Assembly (NCBI RefSeq): GCF_963675165.1
Contig: NC_087377.1
Location: 8,325,122 to 8,389,121 of the forward strand
Source: Halichondria panicea
Lineage: Eukaryota > Porifera > Demospongiae > Suberitida > Halichondriidae
Reading direction: 5' to 3'
Length of the DNA stretch: 64,000 nt
Shown: positions 55,306-64,000 of the stretch, piece after piece
How positions within the stretch are numbered: position 1 is the first letter of the stretch
Layout: each line of letters begins with the position of its first letter
Notes under the pieces: generated by a model
Databases searched by the model: none
Told to the model about the DNA's origin: nothing
What the model saw: the letters and a program-made list of their open reading frames with translations, nothing else
Position numbers and translations under genes: made by a program

Positions 55306-55860
55306 GAGTAATCAATCGAATATCGGGCGGCACCTATTTCCGGACACGGCCACGCCTAACTAGAGAACAGCTGTGATCATTTATTGCCAGCAGTACATAG
55401 CAGGGGCCCCTACTAACCTGGACACAAAATTTCGAGTCGTATCATTAGTCGTAGTAGAAGCAAGAGCTCTTGAAACGCAAAATACGGACATACGCATGAT
55501 CATCCAATCTGTTGTATTCTCGTTTAGCCACGTACTGCAGAGACCTCTTGTAAAGAGCAAACAGAACGATAAGTATACCTAAAGAAAGATAGACTACTGT
55601 GCTATACAAACAGCATCTAAACAAAACTCTTGGTGCCAGTTCAAGTAATCGTTGTAGTGAAGGTTAAAGTGCGGACATCTTCTCTTCCATTGCTGCCTCC
55701 CTGATCACACTACCTCAGCAGATCAATTTCAAACACGTGGATGGATTAAAGTTAGCTGATGAACGTGTGCATGTGAAGGGCTCTGTACTGGACCTTTAGC
55801 TTGCTTTGAAATTTGTGAGTTACACTTACTTGGTTGTAATGTTTTTGTACACAGTGTGTA
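55306..55860. repeat. Left inverted repeat, 555 bp
   Basis: Runs from GAGTAATCAATCGAATATCG to GTACACAGTGTGTA. It includes CTTACTTGG where the right arm has CTTGG. Confidence 0.93.
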
Positions 55861-55861
55861 T

Positions 55862-55934
55862 GATTAAACTGTTACATGAACCTGAGACTTTCTGAATAAT
55901 AGTCAGATGCTCTTACTACTGAGCTACCAGAGCT
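55862..55934 (-). tRNA. tRNA-like sequence, probably degenerate or SINE-derived
   Basis: The minus strand reads GCTCTGGTAGCTCAGTAGTA, AGAGCATCTGACTATTATTC, AGAAAG and GGTTCATGTAAC. TAGCTCAGTAGTAAGAGCA fits a D-arm/A box, TCTGA..TCAGA forms an anticodon stem with loop CTATTAT (anticodon ATT), and GGTTCATG is a weak B box. Acceptor arms do not pair, so a working tRNA is unlikely. It sits directly inside the left inverted repeat of the pogo element. Confidence 0.4.
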
Positions 55935-56259
55935 CTTAGGCATTGGAACGGAGAATATAATTTCAAATTCAAGCCTAGAGCTTTGTAATAGGCCATATGT
56001 GTAGTTTAGCCTGTAAAGGGGCATGTGATTGGCATGCCAGCACACCTAAGGCCAGGCACGTGTGTAAAAGTATGCCCCTTGAATAGAAATATAGTGCTAG
56101 CTATTCTGCACATACATTTAAACGTACATAGTCTCATGCCCAGCCACTTTACCTGTGGTAGGCTAATTGCAAGAACCTGCTGTTGTGGGTATAAGGCACA
56201 GGATACAAAGTATTCCTTTGGTTTTTAATATGCATATTTTTGTTGTTTGCAGTTGTTTG

Positions 56260-59200
56260 ATGGCTCAGCTCAGCTTGAATGACCGTGTGTTTGTCGCACG
56301 AAGAACTTTTACTCTCTCGCCACCGCGATCGTCTTATATACCCACAGTTGCGAAACGACCAACCTCTTACAAGTCATGGACTGAAAGTACCCTCTATAAA
56401 GCATACTTAGCACATATTGAAGATGGGCTCTCAGTACGAGATGCTGCCGAGGCATATGGAGTACCTAAGTCAACTCTTCAGGATCGCGTCAGTGGACGAG
56501 TTAAGTTTGGGGCGAGAAGTGGCCCACCAAAGCTCCTCACTGATGAGGAAGAGAATGAACTTGTTAGTTTTCTCTGTGGTTGTGCATCAATGGGCTATGC
56601 AAAATCCAAACAGGAAGTTTTGGCACTGGTTCGTAACATTGTTCAAACAAAAGGACTTCGAACTGCCGTAGTCACTGATGGGTGGTGGACCTCGTTTAAG
56701 AAGAGGCATGGTGAACTAGCTGTACGTGCTGCAGAGCCATTATCATACTCAAGGGCTGTAGCAAGTTCTCCCCAAGTAATTTCTTGCTATTATGACTTGT
56801 TGGAGCAGACGCTGACAGAGAATGATTTACTCGATTGCCCATCCCAAATCTACAACATGGACGAAACAGGCATGCCCCTCGACCCTGCACCTCCAAAAAT
56901 CATCACTGTCAGAGGTGTAAAACACCCAATTAAAATCTCAACCGGAAATAAAGCACAGCTTACATGTGTTTCAGCTGTCAGTGCAACAGGTCAAATCATT
57001 CCTCCTATGATTATATTTGACAGAATGAACATTAAAACAGCTTGGACTTATGGAGAAGTACCAGGAACTAGGTATGGAACATCAAAAAATGGATGGATTG
57101 ATAGTGTGTTGTTTGAAGACTGGTTTAAGTGCCAATTTTTGCCTAATGCATCTCCAGTGCGTCCTGTGTTGTTAATAATGGATGGCCATTCTACCCATTA
57201 CCAGCCGAGTACTGTGAGACTTGCAGCTTCGGAGCAGGTAATACTCTTCTGTCTCCCGCCGAATACAACGCATTTAACACAACCCCTTGATAAGGGCTGT
57301 TTTGGGCCACTGAAGCGTGCCTGGAGGAAGGAATGTCATAGTTATATGGCACAAAGTGGTGGAAAAATGGTGACCCGATACGAGTTTTCTCGGCTGTTCA
57401 ACAAAGCATGGTTTGCATCAATGACCCCAGCTAATGCCATAAGTGGATTTCGATGCACAGGCATAGTCCCTTTTAATCGAGAGGCAATTAGGCTACCTGT
57501 TGCTGATTTTAAGGATCGGGTTTCAAGCTTGGCACAGGAAACAGGCCTTAATTTCATACCACTCTACAACTGCAGTCCATCAAGATCTATACATCTACAT
57601 GATGCAAGTGTTGAAGAAACAGACTCTTCTGATGGTGACTCCCCTGCTAAGAGTCCTGCTAAAAACAGCTGTGTTCTACGACAGACTGCTGTTACGAAAT
57701 GTCTTTCTGCAGTGACGGTGCCTGAGTTGCACACCCAACAAGCTAAGCCAGTTGGCAGTGGACGGGTGCTAACAAGTTCTGAAAATCTGAAGATTATTAA
57801 CCAAAAGGAACAAATGAAGCTTGAGAAGGAACTTAAGAAGAAACAAGCTCAGCAGAAGAGACTTCAGAAGCAAGAAGCAAAGAAACAGAAACAGAAGCAA
57901 ACTCTCACACCCGCAAGGTTGCCCAAAGAATCGACTAACTGTGAGTCAAAGTACTGTTATGTTTGGTCGTATAATTATAGCTTATAATTATTTATGCAGC
58001 TGTTCCTGAGAGTGATGTTGTCTTCACCGACAACGAGTGGGACCGTTTTGAAACGAGGCTGCTTGAAGGCTATGATCTTGCACCAAAGGGAAGGTATAAA
58101 CTATGGCTTGAAATGTATCATCCACAAGGTGGGTTTTGTGTGTTACATGTGGAACGTTACATTCGTTCTCTAGAGTGTACACGTACTGTACACACATTTT
58201 TGTTTCATACATGTAGCTGGTGGTACCTGTAACAAACAAACTGACGAGCGTGAGTCGGATTTAGAAGTGTCTCCTCAACCAGGTACTTACATGTACAATA
58301 CACTTCATTATACACTTTACGTAATATTTGTTTCCTGCTTTTGAAGATGCTGATGATTCAGAAGGTAGAAGATCGTTCGGACCAGGTACATGTACATATT
58401 ATATGTGCTGTATTGGATTTGCGAACACAATAATGACTGGTTTTTTTTTATTACTGTAGATGATTATTGTGATCCTATTGTGGATGCCCTTTTTGATAGT
58501 TGGTGCTATTCAGGAGATGAATCTATTGGACCAGGTAAAGAATATAATATGTACTCATGATACAGCGTGTTTGATTTTCACTCTGTAATACAGTTGTGTA
58601 CCCTATAATAACATGCTGCTTTGTTCAGATCGTGAAACAGAGTCTGTGCCTGATACTACTGGCAGTTGTCTGCCGAGAGCTGGTGAGCTACAATGTAAAT
58701 GTTTGCTGTACTATAATTGTACAAAGTTACATAATTAATTTATACAGTATGTTTATTAGAAACTTTTTTATTTCAGGCTCACAGGAAGTTACTCCACCTG
58801 TTCCTGGGAACAGTCAAGGTATATCTCACACATGAATATGTGAATGAGTGTGCATACATGTACCATATACAGGTACAGTTGCATACATGATAAGCCAACA
58901 TGATTCACACAGATCCGTTATCAGTAAAGAGCTGTAAATATACTCTTAGGAGTTCAAGGAAAACTGGTAAATTATTGGGTAGTTTTTGGAAAGTTCATTT
59001 TGCGCCATTTTAGTCTCGCAGAAAGTTTCACCACCTGGTCCTGTGAACAGTACAGAGTCTGTGTCCAACAAGAAGCTTCCCCCTCTTGGGCGCCCACGGA
59101 AAACTGGTACAGTATGTTTTGTATAATTTTACTGTGAGGGGACAAACTTATAAATTTCATTTTTGCGTAGTCTCCCAGAAGGTTACTCCACCCATTAAAA

Positions 59201-61118
59201 TAACTGTAAATAGTCAAGGTGTTTAAAAAATACATGCAGACGTTGTGGCTTTGAAAATTAACGTCTAATTAATTTATTTAGGAGCTGAGAATAGTGGGTC
59301 AAGAGTTGAGGGTATATGTACATTTGATTTGTACTTACATGTAACCATTAGGCACTAAAATTTAATGGTACATAATCGCTACATGTACTTGTATAGCATG
59401 ATCACATGTACTAGCTACATGTACGTGTATATGGATCGTACAGTGTAATAATAATGTTAACTATTGGATCATAATAGTAACCTTTACTGGATCATAATAA
59501 TAACTATTTGCATATTAATAACTTTATTATGATACAATAGTTTATACGTTATTATTACAATCCAATGGTTGCGTTATTATTACGATCCAATGGTTGCGTT
59601 ATTATTACGATCCAATAGTTAACGTTATTATTACACTGTGCGATCCAATTAAATGCATACATGTAGGTGACCTTCATGTTTTATAATTGTCACAGAGCCT
59701 GTGTCAGCTGCTGCGAAGAAAAATGGCAGTCTCATCAGTCAAGGTCCAGACAGCAAGAAACGCCCTGTTAGGTGCCCAAGGAAAACTGGTATGTTGTATA
59801 ATTATGCTGTAAGCCTGTGGGACAAACTTATAAACTTTCATTTTGCTTCTTTTTAGTCTCCCGGAAGGTTACTCTACCTGTTACAGCAACTGTGAACAGT
59901 CAAGGTGTTTAAAAATACATGCAGACATTGTGGCTTTGGAAATAATTATTAAGGTGTCTCGTTTATTTATTTAGGAGCTGAGAATACTGGATCACAGGAA
60001 GTTGAAGGTATATTATACCATCATTAGGCACTAAATGGTTCATGATCGCTACTTGGTGTAGCATGATCCAACCTACAGACATGTAGTAGTTAATTATAAA
60101 TGCGTTAATTGTCACAGAGCCTGTGTCAGCTACTGCGAAGAAAAATGGCAGGCTCATCAGTCAAGGTCCAGACAGCAAGAAAGGCCCTGTTGGCCGCCCG
60201 AAGAAAACGGGTATGTTGTATAAATATGCTGTGAGGGGACAAACTTATAACTTTTCATTTTGCTTCTCTTTAGTCTCCCGGAAGGTTACTCCACCCGTTA
60301 CAGTAACCGGGAATAGTCAAGGTGTTTAAAAAATACATGCAGACATTGTGGCTTTGAAAATTAACGTCTAATTAATTTATTTAGGAGCTGAGAATAGTGG
60401 GTCAAGATCACAGGAAGTTGAAGGTAAACCAGTAAGTTGTATACACTGTTCCATTTTTGTCTCAATAATGGAGGTAAATATGCACCACACTGTCTGCACC
60501 TAGCCTCACGTCATGTGCTTACTGTCTGGTTATTGTACATAATGTAAATTTATGATCTTTGCAGAGCCTGTGTCAGTTACACACTGTAGTACTGCTGGTC
60601 ATGCAACGAGAACTGGTAAGCTACAGTTAATTTAGAATAGTAGTACACACTTACTTATAAGTTTTACATGTATACACCTTTATATTTGTTTTCTTAAAAT
60701 TAGTGCTGCGGAGGGTTTCTCCACTTTGTCCTATGAACACTCGAGGTATTACACACACACACACTCATGACATTGAGCTCTACAGTTATACAAATCATTT
60801 TCTCTCAGAGTCTGTGGCTATCAACAAGCACAATGTTGGGCGTCCAAGGAAGACTAGTAAGTTGTGAGAAAGTAACGTATATATTAGAAACTTGATATTG
60901 CTCCATATTTCAGTCTCGCAGAAGGTTACTAAAACTGGTGTTGTGAGCAGTCAAGGTATTCCCTTCACACTTGTATGCACCCATTGTCATTAAAGTTAAT
61001 GTTTCTTGTGTAGGTCTGTGCATCAGCCGTAGGTGCACTAATGCTGATAGTGGTGATTGGGTGAAGTGTGACAATTGTGGGCAATGGTATCACTGTGAAT
61101 GTGTGGGAATTGTTATAG
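56260..61118 (+). CDS. Pogo transposase with AT-hook-like exon modules and truncated PHD finger
   Basis: ATG at 56260 (MAQLSLND) follows a TTTGCAG acceptor. Exon 1 (56260-57940) encodes an HTH (DGLSVRDAAEAYGVPKSTLQ), a second DNA-binding part (GWWTSFKKRHGE) and the DDE_1 core: YNMDETG, LLIMDGHSTH, LPPNTTHLTQPLDKG. A Lys/Gln coiled-coil tail follows. Exons then continue at 58000-58128, 58217-58282, 58347-58385, 58460-58534, 58629-58682, 58777-58818, 59014-59106, 59171-59218, 59282-59311, 59696-59788, 59857-59904, 59975-60007, 60118-60210, 60274-60321, 60385-60423, 60565-60615, 60704-60745, 60809-60856, 60914-60955 and 61014 onward. Virtually all are phase 1, and several encode GRPRKT or GRPKKT. 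The last exon is PHD-like (CDNCGQWYHCEC) but stops early at VIEP. Confidence 0.75.
59171..60423 (+). repeat. Tandemly repeated three-exon module
   Basis: A 48-nt exon (VSRKVTPPVT...NSQ), a 30-39-nt exon (AENSGS...) and a 93-nt exon (EPVSATAKKNGRLISQGPD, then GRPKKT) recur in that order starting near 59171, 59857 and 60274, with intron sequence also similar (e.g. GGACAAACTTATAA). Lengths are multiples of three and phases are 1-1, so modules can be added without breaking the frame. Confidence 0.85.
59433..59646. mobile_element. ~214-bp inverted-repeat element in a transposase intron
   Basis: GGATCGTACAGTGTAATAAT, then GTTAACTATTGGATCATAAT, is mirrored by ATTACGATCCAATAGTTAAC and GTTATTATTACACTGTGCGA. 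The interior contains several further ATTATTACGATCCAATGGTT units. The CAGTGTAATAATAA ends suggest a MITE. Confidence 0.75.
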
Positions 61119-61212
61119 AGCCGTAGGTGCACTAATGCTGATAGTGGTGATTGGGTGAAGTGTGACAATTGTGGGCAATGGTATCACTGTGAATGTGTGG
61201 GAATTGTTATAG
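61025..61212 (+). repeat. 94-bp tandem duplication in the PHD exon
   Basis: AGCCGTAGGTGCACTAATGC... to ...GGAATTGTTATAG occurs at 61025-61118 and again, apparently identical, at 61119-61212. Because 94 is not a multiple of three, the first copy ends in a stop soon after the PHD H-C pair, and the last Cys pair (FECC) in the second copy is out of frame. Confidence 0.92.
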
Positions 61213-61369
61213 AAAATGCCAAAGAAATCCGTTTTGAATGCTGTTAGATCTATTTTTTTGTGAATCATTTTGCAGTATTGTGTTATATAACTGTTCATTA
61301 GTTTTATAATTTTTCATTAGTCATGTGTTTTTCATTAGTCATGTGATGTTTGGTATGATTGGTAGAGTC

Positions 61370-61920
61370 TACACACTGTGTACAAAAACATTACAACCAA
61401 GTGTAACTCACAAATTTCAAAGCAAGCTAAAGGTCCAGTACAGAGCCCTTCACATGCACACGTTCATCAGCTAACTTTAATCCATCCACGTGTTTGAAAT
61501 TGATCTGCTGAGGTAGTGTGATCAGGGAGGCAGCAATGGAAGAGAAGATGTCCGCACTTTAACCTTCACTACAACGATTACTTGAACTGGCACCAAGAGT
61601 TTTGTTTAGATGCTGTTTGTATAGCACAGTAGTCTATCTTTCTTTAGGTATACTTATCGTTCTGTTTGCTCTTTACAAGAGGTCTCTGCAGTACGTGGCT
61701 AAACGAGAATACAACAGATTGGATGATCATGCGTATGTCCGTATTTTGCGTTTCAAGAGCTCTTGCTTCTACTACGACTAATGATACGACTCGAAATTTT
61801 GTGTCCAGGTTAGTAGGGGCCCCTGCTATGTACTGCTGGCAATAAATGATCACAGCTGTTCTCTAGTTAGGCGTGGCCGTGTCCGGAAATAGGTGCCGCC
61901 CGATATTCGATTGATTACTC
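61370..61920. repeat. Right inverted repeat, 551 bp
   Basis: Reverse complement of 55306-55860, ending CGATTGATTACTC followed by TA. Confidence 0.93.
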
Positions 61921-61924
61921 TACC

Positions 61925-62740
61925 CGCCAGCAAAACGAACCGCCACGTTCATCGTTTCTGTTTTACTTCTGTTATTTCTCTTTTAGTGGCGCAAGATTGT
62001 CCCCATAAATTGGCCCTGCTTATTCTCACCTAATTAACACTGTAACTCCATGACCTCCAAACATTTAATTAGTGACAATGGCGTACTTCCCTCCTCTGAT
62101 ACATACTGCATACATACAATCTAAAACTCCATACTTTCTTATCCTTCTGTTTTTTAACTGTTCGCCCTTTACAGGACATGCAACCCACAGTGACACTGTG
62201 CATCGATGCCTGCCCAAATAAAATAACAAGTAACTACAAGTACGGCGACCCTCCAAATATGCGACACCCAGGAGCTTCTACATTGGAGAATTCAGCATTA
62301 AATTTAGTGAATGTAATCTTGTTGAAGATAATAATGAGACATCGGTAAGTGGGGAGAATTTTGTTGGGTCATGGCTGCACCTGCACCTCCCCATGAAGAG
62401 TTGGTAGCTATAGCTGTTGTGTATGGAGCGCCAATCAGGTCAAAAATGCATGTCATTGAATCACACCAATCGGTTCATCGATCATTTCCAATTGGTTTGT
62501 CGATCTTTAATTTTGCCTCTATGCTTGACCCTTGACCTGAGCTCTCAACCTTCACCTTGACACTAAAAAGTACTGACTAGACTGGAACTCGACTACTTAC
62601 GTATTACGTACCTATATAGCTAGCTATTAAAGATCAAGACAGAAGTGAAGCTCGAAGAGGGCCAGTCGTATTATGAATTCTGATGTTTCCCAAGTTGCAT
62701 GCCCTCTCTTTTTTTATACGCCCTTGGTATTTGTGTTTAT
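61925..62740. other. Spacer with a repeat fragment
   Basis: CGACCCTCCAAATATGCGAC at 62246-62274 is the left part of the CCGTAAGACC repeat family without its end. Nothing else recognised. Confidence 0.5.
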
Positions 62741-62744
62741 GCAG

Positions 62745-62956
62745 GAAGTGATGTCGTCCCTTTGAGCAAAATCCTGGCTTTCTTCACTGGCCATGGGGCA
62801 GAGTTGTCGCCTGTCTGCCCAAAAGGAATGTTCCCCACATCATCAACCTGTGCACTCCACCTTACACTACCAACACAGTACCACAACCAGCCAGCTCTTT
62901 TCAAAGAAAAAATGCTGTATGGCCTCAAGAACCATGGAGGTTTTGGGAAGCGCTAA
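62745..62956 (+). pseudogene. C-terminal HECT-domain exon (G2E3-like)
   Basis: After a TTTATGCAG acceptor the frame reads GSDVVPLSKILAFFTGHGAE, LSPVCPKGMFP, SSTCALHLTLPTQYH and LYGLKNHGGFGKR to a stop. The pattern ..L.FFTG....P..GF...P.ASTC.L.L.LPT......F...M..GI.NHGGFG is the end of HECT-like E3 domains of the G2E3-like group, with the catalytic-type Cys in STC. The rest of the domain is not found upstream, so it is an isolated last exon. Such HECT tails are often repeat-associated in corals and fish. Confidence 0.6.
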
Positions 62957-62959
62957 GTG

Positions 62960-64000
62960 TTGCTCACTCTGTAAACACACTCTCATTTATGCCAGAACAT
63001 GTTTTCTGTATTGAACCTCTTTGGACCATGTTTTCATAAACGTGTTATCATGTAATTTGCGTCACTTATTCATCCAGTATTGTCTCACACTGTTTTCTGA
63101 AGCTGTATTCTGCATTATAATTATATCTTTCACTTCAATTGACATGTGCACATACAATACAATTGAAGTGTTTCTGACCCGAATGGTTGTGAATATCTTT
63201 CATATACCATGGTCAAGTAATCATGAACTTGGATGTATATTGTTAGTTACCAATTAATATTGCAATGCTTCTTTTTATCGGCGAGCAAAAACAAGCTTAA
63301 ATTATAGTTGATCTGTCGGGATCAGGCTCGGCATGCATTGGCCATTAGGTGCACTAAATATGAACAAAGCCTGCCAAAAAGGTATACGTAGTGAAGGCGT
63401 TAATGGTAGCGAAGGACGGCAGTGGATAAAACAGACACTGTACCTTCATGCAGATATCTTGGCAATCATCTTGATTCTAGTCCGAGTAACGCAATAAGGT
63501 ATCCAGCTCCGTCGATCGCCTCTTCCTCTCTATCTCCATCTTTATCCATCAACTTGTGCACGGAAACCCGGCCAAAAGTGCATCGATGCTGAAGTGCTTT
63601 CTGCTGATGCACGCAATGACACTGCTCGCTGAATCCCTGACCTGGCTAGACAATCATTGTAGGCAAGAAACACCCGCACGATTGTTAATCAATTTCTCCA
63701 ATTGAACTATCGCATGACTTTCTTTGTGTGAAGGGGTGTAGCGTGCGAAACTAAAATCTGAGCATTATACTACCATAGTGAAACGAAAAACAAGTGTTTG
63801 GACACTACAGTGCATTGGGTTGACCTTTTCGCTATTTTAGTTACTGCATTCCTGCAGCATGACAGGATTACTTACTTACAAGGTGTAGCCTAACATAATT
63901 ATCATACAAAGAAAACATAATTATCATACAAGTTTCGTGTACAAAGAAAGAAAACGGAAGCATAACGCATAACACCGCTCAGCTAAAAGACTACAAACAA
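62960..64000. other. Intergenic stretch
   Basis: Short ORFs and AT-rich words only; nothing recognised to the end of the window. Confidence 0.35.

Larger units (their letters stand above)
55306..61920 (+). mobile_element. 6.6-kb pogo-type transposon with long inverted repeats
   Basis: Inverted repeats 55306-55860 and 61370-61920 start GAGTAATCAATCGAATATCG and are nearly identical over ~550 bp (one 4-bp indel noticed near the inner end; a 69-codon ORF inside them is identical). TA flanks each end (55304-55305 and 61921-61922), the Tc1/mariner duplication. The single gene is a pogo/Tigger-like transposase continuing into many small exons and a PHD finger. The similarity of the two arms suggests recent activity or gene conversion. 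Known pogo elements usually have short ends, so the arms are unusual. Confidence 0.88.

Noticed and set aside
55373-55582. 69-codon ORF repeated identically in both pogo arms (MIIYCQQYIAGAPTN...)
   Set aside because: Identity follows from the inverted repeat itself. There is no family match or codon signal, so it is not called a gene.
61131-61298. Minus ORFs NNSHTFTVIPLPTIVTLHP repeated near 61.0 and 61.2 kb
   Set aside because: They are the antisense of the duplicated PHD exon.
1-64000. Prokaryotic systems (CRISPR, operons, Shine-Dalgarno sites)
   Set aside because: Spliced genes, long non-coding spacers and animal-type transposons rule out a bacterial source; no spaced direct repeats of CRISPR type were seen.

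Overview
The window looks like AT-rich, intron-containing DNA of an early-branching animal, most likely a demosponge such as Amphimedon. This is inference. It rests on very short GT-AG introns (about 50-120 bp), the abundance of the intergenic word ATAATTAT, and protein fragments of transposon families that are common in sponges and cnidarians. No rRNA, CRISPR array or operon is present, and almost everything recognisable belongs to mobile DNA.

Three DNA transposons can be delimited end to end. (1) A 9.17-kb CACTA/EnSpm-like element (21208-30381) carries two minus-strand genes: a ten-exon C2H2/transposase gene and a six-exon SAMD3-like gene with an N-terminal PB1-like segment. It has CATTG/CAGTG inverted ends, clusters of GTGTGCNNNGCACAC palindromes inside both ends, and a TA target duplication. 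It interrupts a tandem repeat whose other copies preserve the empty site. (2) A 3.81-kb element (42125-45934) has ~203-bp inverted repeats and a perfect 6-bp target duplication. It carries two divergent genes: an integrase-core DDE protein and an AT-hook/RING protein. It resembles the IS3EU group. (3) A 6.6-kb pogo-type element (55306-61920) has unusually long (~555 bp) nearly identical inverted repeats and a TA duplication. Its transposase continues into about 17 small phase-1 exons with AT-hook-like modules and a C-terminal PHD finger, which is broken here by a 94-bp tandem duplication.

Layout: 0-3.7 kb holds broken plus-strand copies of SAMD3-like exons. 3.7-11.4 kb holds a small family of Pro/Arg/Gly-rich short ORFs, nested LINE fragments, a decayed transposase and an orphan exon resembling tRNA 2'-phosphotransferase. 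12-15.3 kb is rich in miniature inverted-repeat elements sharing the end CCGTAAGACCTCGATTTAA. 17.7-18.75 kb has DIRS-like retroelement pieces. 20.9-38.8 kb is a tandem array of ~1.5-kb units, organised as a 3018-bp two-unit higher-order repeat carrying charged-protein exons on the minus strand and split by transposon 1. 38.8-42 kb has more fragments. 42.1-45.9 kb is transposon 2. 46-53.4 kb is a graveyard of PB1-like, ParB-like, copia and other transposase-like remnants, with a G-rich minisatellite. 54.4-54.9 kb holds a small spliced gene of unknown function. 55.3-61.9 kb is transposon 3. 62.7-63.0 kb has a HECT C-terminal exon.

Family names come from remembered motifs, without database searches. 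Exon edges were placed by eye on GT/AG and reading phase, and may be off by one or two bases.
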